A stretch of DNA of 16,886 bases from the NCBI GenBank assembly GCA_945827465.1, contig CALZOH010000039.1, positions 1-16,886 on the forward strand. Direction: 5' to 3'. Below the pieces are notes generated by a model. It was not told the origin of the DNA. It saw only the letters and a program-made list of their open reading frames with translations, and searched no databases. Made by a program: the position numbers and the translations under genes. The DNA is from an uncultured Prevotellaceae bacterium. Lineage in GTDB: Bacteria; Bacteroidota; Bacteroidia; Bacteroidales; Bacteroidaceae. Below are positions 14,796 to 16,886 of the stretch, piece after piece (position 1 is the first letter of the stretch; the number at the start of each line of letters is the position of its first letter).

Positions 14796-15467
14796 ATGGC
14801 AGTTAATAAGTCCAATCAATTAGATGTGAACGAGTCTTTGAATAAATCAGAGGCATTTTTCGTTAAAAACAAAAAAACAATTATCGGCGCAGTTGTTGCG
14901 TTGGTTCTGATTATCGGTGGAGCTTATGCTTATCGTTTGTTAGTAGCTGTTCCTAATGCCGAAAAGGCCAATACTATTTTGGCAAAAGGTCAAGAATACT
15001 TTGCAGCTGGTAATTACGATGCAGCAATCAATGGCGACAATACCGGATACATTGGTTTCTTGAAGATTGCTTCTAAATATAGTAGCACAGACGCTGGTAA
15101 CTTGGCAAATCTATATGCCGGATTGAGTTATGCACAGAAGGGCGACTCGGTGAATGCTGTAAAATATCTCGAGAAGTTTGATACCTCCGACGATTGCATG
15201 ATATCTCCTGCATCGGTAGGTGCTTTGGGTAATAGCTATGCCAAGTTAGGACAGGTTGATAAGGCTATTTCTACTTTGAAGAAGGCTGCCGAGATGGCCG
15301 ACAATAATACTTTGAGCCCCATCTTCTATGTACAGGCCGGTATTTTGCTTGAATCTCAGAACAAACCGGCTGAGGCCAAGAAACTTTACGAGATTGTCAA
15401 GACCAAATACACCAAGAGTGCCGAGGCTGAGTCAATTGACAAGTATATAGAAAGAGTTTCACACTAA
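14796..15467 (+). CDS. Membrane-anchored tetratricopeptide-repeat protein
   Basis: This 223-residue protein has a polar N-terminus, one membrane segment (about 28-50: TIIGAVVALVLIIGGAYAYRLLV) and then TPR-like helical pairs. The clearest are AEKANTILAKGQEYFAAGNY (55-74), NLANLYAGLSYAQKGDSVNA (102-121), SVGALGNSYAKLGQVDKAIS and SPIFYVQAGILLESQNKPAE, ending with KLYEIVKTKYTKSAEAES. The TPR domain probably faces the periplasm, resembling YfgM-type scaffold proteins in layout; I cannot assign a partner. The A+T-rich leader and favourable-looking codons suggest strong expression. It is divergent from recF and 47 nt upstream of ribH, so it may be co-transcribed with ribH. Confidence 0.85.
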   Translation: MAVNKSNQLDVNESLNKSEAFFVKNKKTIIGAVVALVLIIGGAYAYRLLVAVPNAEKANTILAKGQEYFAAGNYDAAINGDNTGYIGFLKIASKYSSTDAGNLANLYAGLSYAQKGDSVNAVKYLEKFDTSDDCMISPASVGALGNSYAKLGQVDKAISTLKKAAEMADNNTLSPIFYVQAGILLESQNKPAEAKKLYEIVKTKYTKSAEAESIDKYIERVSH

Positions 15468-15514
15468 TCCTTAATTTGTTCGCAGTGGCTTCAGGTCTCT
15501 ACAATATTAATAAT

Positions 15515-15979
15515 ATGAGCGTCAGTTCCACTATTGACGTGTCAAATATGCGTTTTGGTGTTGTTGTCAGCGAGTGGAACGAACAAATCACCCAAAGTTT
15601 GTTGAATGGTGTAGTTGAAACCCTTAAACAATATGGCGTTAAGGACGAGAAAATCATCATCAAGTCTGTACCCGGAAGTTTTGAACTCGTTTTCGGTGCT
15701 GCTCAATTGGCTAAAAGCGGTTTGGTAGACGGTATTATCGCCATAGGTTGTGTTATCAGAGGTGATACACCCCATTTTGACTATATTTGTAGTGGTGCAA
15801 CGCAAGGTATTGTTGATTTAAACTTGCATGGCAACATTCCCGTAGTCTACGGATTGCTTACAACCAACACATTGGAGCAAGCAGAAGAGAGATCAGGGGG
15901 GCTTCTCGGCAATAAAGGCAATGAATATGCTGTTACAGCCATAAAAATGATTGACTATGCGCAGTCATTAACAAAATAA
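15515..15979 (+). CDS. ribH: 6,7-dimethyl-8-ribityllumazine synthase
   Basis: This 154-residue enzyme makes the penultimate intermediate of riboflavin from 5-amino-6-ribitylaminouracil and dihydroxybutanone phosphate. Conserved blocks are VVVSEWNEQIT (16-26), VPGSFELVFGA (52-62), AIGCVIRGDTPHFDYIC (76-92, catalytic His87), GLLTTNTLEQAEERSG (113-128) and GNKG (132-135). The frame is open from a TTG at 15476, but the ATG at 15515 gives the usual family length and is preferred. No FMN riboswitch is evident in the 47-nt gap before it. It precedes tRNA-Tyr, whose -7 boxes overlap and follow its stop codon. Confidence 0.95.
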   Translation: MSVSSTIDVSNMRFGVVVSEWNEQITQSLLNGVVETLKQYGVKDEKIIIKSVPGSFELVFGAAQLAKSGLVDGIIAIGCVIRGDTPHFDYICSGATQGIVDLNLHGNIPVVYGLLTTNTLEQAEERSGGLLGNKGNEYAVTAIKMIDYAQSLTK

Positions 15980-15992
15980 TTTTGTAACTTTG
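15977..15992 (+). promoter_or_regulatory. Tandem -7 boxes upstream of tRNA-Tyr
   Basis: TAATTTTG (15977-15984, overlapping the ribH stop codon) and TAACTTTG (15985-15992) lie back to back, both fitting TAnnTTTG. The second ends 20 nt before the tRNA. No good TTTG at -33 is visible, so which box is used is unclear. Confidence 0.55.
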
Positions 15993-16012
15993 CAGTGAAA
16001 TAATAAAAGAGA

Positions 16013-16095
16013 GGGCAGTTTCCAGAGTGGCCAAATGGGGCAGACTGTAAATCTGCTGGTTCTTGCCTTCGGTGGTTCGAATCCATCACTGCCCA
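16013..16095 (+). tRNA. tRNA-Tyr (anticodon GTA)
   Basis: This 83-nt class II tRNA has acceptor arm GGGCAGT pairing with ACTGCCC and discriminator A. The anticodon arm is GCAGA-CTGTAAA-TCTGC with anticodon GTA (16047-16049). A long variable arm follows, then the T arm GGTGG-TTCGAAT-CCATC containing one G-U pair. CCA is not encoded. It is the last clear gene of the window. Confidence 0.95.
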
Positions 16096-16104
16096 CTCGA
16101 TTTT

Positions 16105-16146
16105 AATAGGAGGTAAATGCTGATAAGGTGTTTATCTCCTATTTTC
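16105..16146 (+). terminator. Terminator after tRNA-Tyr
   Basis: AATAGGAGGTAAA (16105-16117) pairs with TTTATCTCCTATT (16131-16143) over 13 positions, with one G-U pair and a 13-nt loop. The T-run TTTT (16142-16145) starts within the last stem bases. It starts 10 nt after the tRNA and fits an intrinsic terminator. Confidence 0.85.
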
Positions 16147-16189
16147 ATTATCTACCAACCACTTATTGGGCGTACAAATATCGACGAGA

Positions 16190-16210
16190 TGTTCATTTAA
16201 CAGATGAACA
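16190..16210. repeat. Small inverted repeat
   Basis: TGTTCAT (16190-16196) and ATGAACA (16204-16210) are exact complements around a 7-nt spacer in the non-coding stretch after tRNA-Tyr. Function is unknown; it could be a binding site, a small hairpin or chance. Confidence 0.5.
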
Positions 16211-16239
16211 GAATTTGTTTTATTTCCGGTAGAAGCCTT

Positions 16240-16286
16240 TTTCCGGATGAAAACCGTAGGGCGCAGAGGAATACGCCCTGTTGTGG
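16240..16286 (+). repeat. 47-bp direct repeat, copy 1
   Basis: This stretch is identical to 16493-16539. It contains AGGGCG and CGCCCT arms around a 10-nt centre. The block AGACCTTG occurs 51 nt after the end of both copies, so the original duplication was longer and has diverged. The copies are 253 bp apart. Confidence 0.9.
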
Positions 16287-16392
16287 GCAAAGATGAGACT
16301 ACGACAGGAGAAATAGAGCTATTGTTTGTGTGTATAAGACCTTGATTTTTGGGTTATATGTATATAGCAGGACTTGTATTCGCTCAAGTGGA

Positions 16393-16411
16393 GGGCGTAT
16401 GCGATACGCCC
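16393..16411. repeat. GC-rich palindrome of the dispersed repeat family
   Basis: GGGCGTAT-GCG-ATACGCCC is a perfect 8-bp inverted repeat with a 3-nt centre. With its flank it matches 3225-3248 at 21 of 24 positions, and on the - strand it keeps the GTAG plus ATACGCC layout of the other copies. Confidence 0.8.
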
Positions 16412-16492
16412 CTACATTTTTACCATTAATTCAGTCATATCACAACGTTATTGAGTCGATACTATATGAACTCTCCATCTGCAACAGAATCA

Positions 16493-16539
16493 TTTCCGGA
16501 TGAAAACCGTAGGGCGCAGAGGAATACGCCCTGTTGTGG
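16493..16539 (+). repeat. 47-bp direct repeat, copy 2
   Basis: This is the exact second copy of 16240-16286. It continues into CGAAAAGGCATG (16540-16551), which is also found, inverted and at the same spacing, in the copy near tRNA-Arg (3205-3247). Confidence 0.9.
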
Positions 16540-16776
16540 CGAAAAGGCATGCTGACGTGTCTTGTTTATTCAAAATCATGGTGGTAATCAGACCTTGTTA
16601 TATTGATTTATTGATGCCTTTCCATGGAGAACCGTTCAAAATGTATGAATGAGGATTCTTGCTTGGTGGTTATTCGACTGTTTTTCCCCATTTGGTCTGA
16701 GGTTTTGTTTCAACTTCAAAGGATTTCCAATAATGATGGGTTGTTACAATTGTAATAAGGTCTGCTTCGATCAAAT

Positions 16777-16886
16777 GAGGTACTTTGCCAGCATAGCAAA
16801 ACCACTAACTTGGGAAAAGGAGGTACTTTGCCAGCATAGCAAAACCACTAACTTGGGAAATTGAGGCACTTTGTCAGCATAGCAAA
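16777..16886 (+). repeat. 43-bp tandem repeat array, open at the right edge
   Basis: Two full units (16777-16819 and 16820-16862) differ only in their last two bases. A third (16863-16886) is cut by the window edge and has two substitutions in the visible part. Each unit carries TTTGC and GCAAA arms around CAGCATA; the third has TTTGT, which keeps pairing as G-U. There are no variable spacers, so this is not a CRISPR. The 43-bp period is not a multiple of three, so it does not encode a protein repeat. A perfect 12-bp palindrome, TTACAATTGTAA (16744-16755), lies just before the array. Confidence 0.85.

Larger units (their letters stand above)
16147..16886. other. Repeat-rich stretch without a convincing gene
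   Basis: After the tRNA-Tyr terminator, 740 nt hold the 47-bp repeats, the GC-rich palindrome, small inverted repeats and the 43-bp tandem array listed separately. The only open frame of note (16649-16864, 71 codons) has no recognisable domain and its second half is repeat sequence. I see no tRNA, riboswitch or promoter with both elements here. Confidence 0.7.

Noticed and set aside
15468..15514. FMN riboswitch ahead of ribH
   Set aside because: The gap is only 47 nt with none of the conserved riboswitch blocks.
16649..16864. 71-codon open frame at the right end
   Set aside because: No recognisable domain, cysteine and aromatic content looks random, and its second half is translated 43-bp tandem repeat whose period breaks frame.
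16777..16886. CRISPR array
   Set aside because: The whole 43-bp unit repeats, there are no unique spacers, and no cas genes are in the window.

Overview
The window looks like chromosomal DNA from a member of the Bacteroidales (Bacteroidota). Three kinds of evidence agree. Several genes are preceded by TAnnTTTG -7 boxes, and one box has a matching TTTG element 19 nt upstream. Clear purine-rich ribosome binding sites are mostly absent. Several proteins belong to families I know mainly from this order (DUF4199, DUF6452, DUF6048). I cannot name the genus from sequence alone.

Region 1 (1-3180, + strand) is the distal end of a surface-polysaccharide locus. It holds a heparinase II/III-family protein cut by the window edge, a WbuB-like family 4 glycosyltransferase that overlaps it by ATGA, and a WbuC-family cupin. 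A strong hairpin closes this block. Region 2 (3180-3820) carries a degenerate dispersed repeat, a tRNA-Arg(TCT) gene on the - strand with its terminator and promoter, and a symmetric 166-bp hairpin-forming element that resembles a MITE.

Region 3 (3821-8352, + strand) is a tightly packed run of six genes: a DUF4199 membrane protein, a polyprenyl-phosphate-type GT2 glycosyltransferase, a DUF6452-like lipoprotein, a DUF6048-like exported protein, membrane-anchored ApbE flavin transferase and a Crp/Fnr-family regulator. The first four look like an envelope module of unknown product. Region 4 (8454-13178, + strand) is a housekeeping run: M3 oligopeptidase, dCMP deaminase family protein, S41 C-terminal processing peptidase and 5-formyltetrahydrofolate cyclo-ligase. 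Convergent to it on the - strand are recF and a DciA-like DUF721 gene.

Region 5 (14625-16095, + strand) starts from the divergent recF/TPR promoter region. It contains a membrane-anchored TPR protein, ribH (lumazine synthase) and tRNA-Tyr(GTA) with a good terminator. Region 6 (16147-16886) has no convincing gene. It is dense in repeats: two copies of an exact 47-bp repeat, a related GC-rich palindrome, and a 43-bp-period tandem array running off the right edge.

No defence system, phage, CRISPR array, transposase or reverse transcriptase is visible. The observations most worth following are the symmetric element at 3544-3709, the repeat-rich zone after tRNA-Tyr, and the uncharacterised DUF4199-GT2-DUF6452-DUF6048 module.
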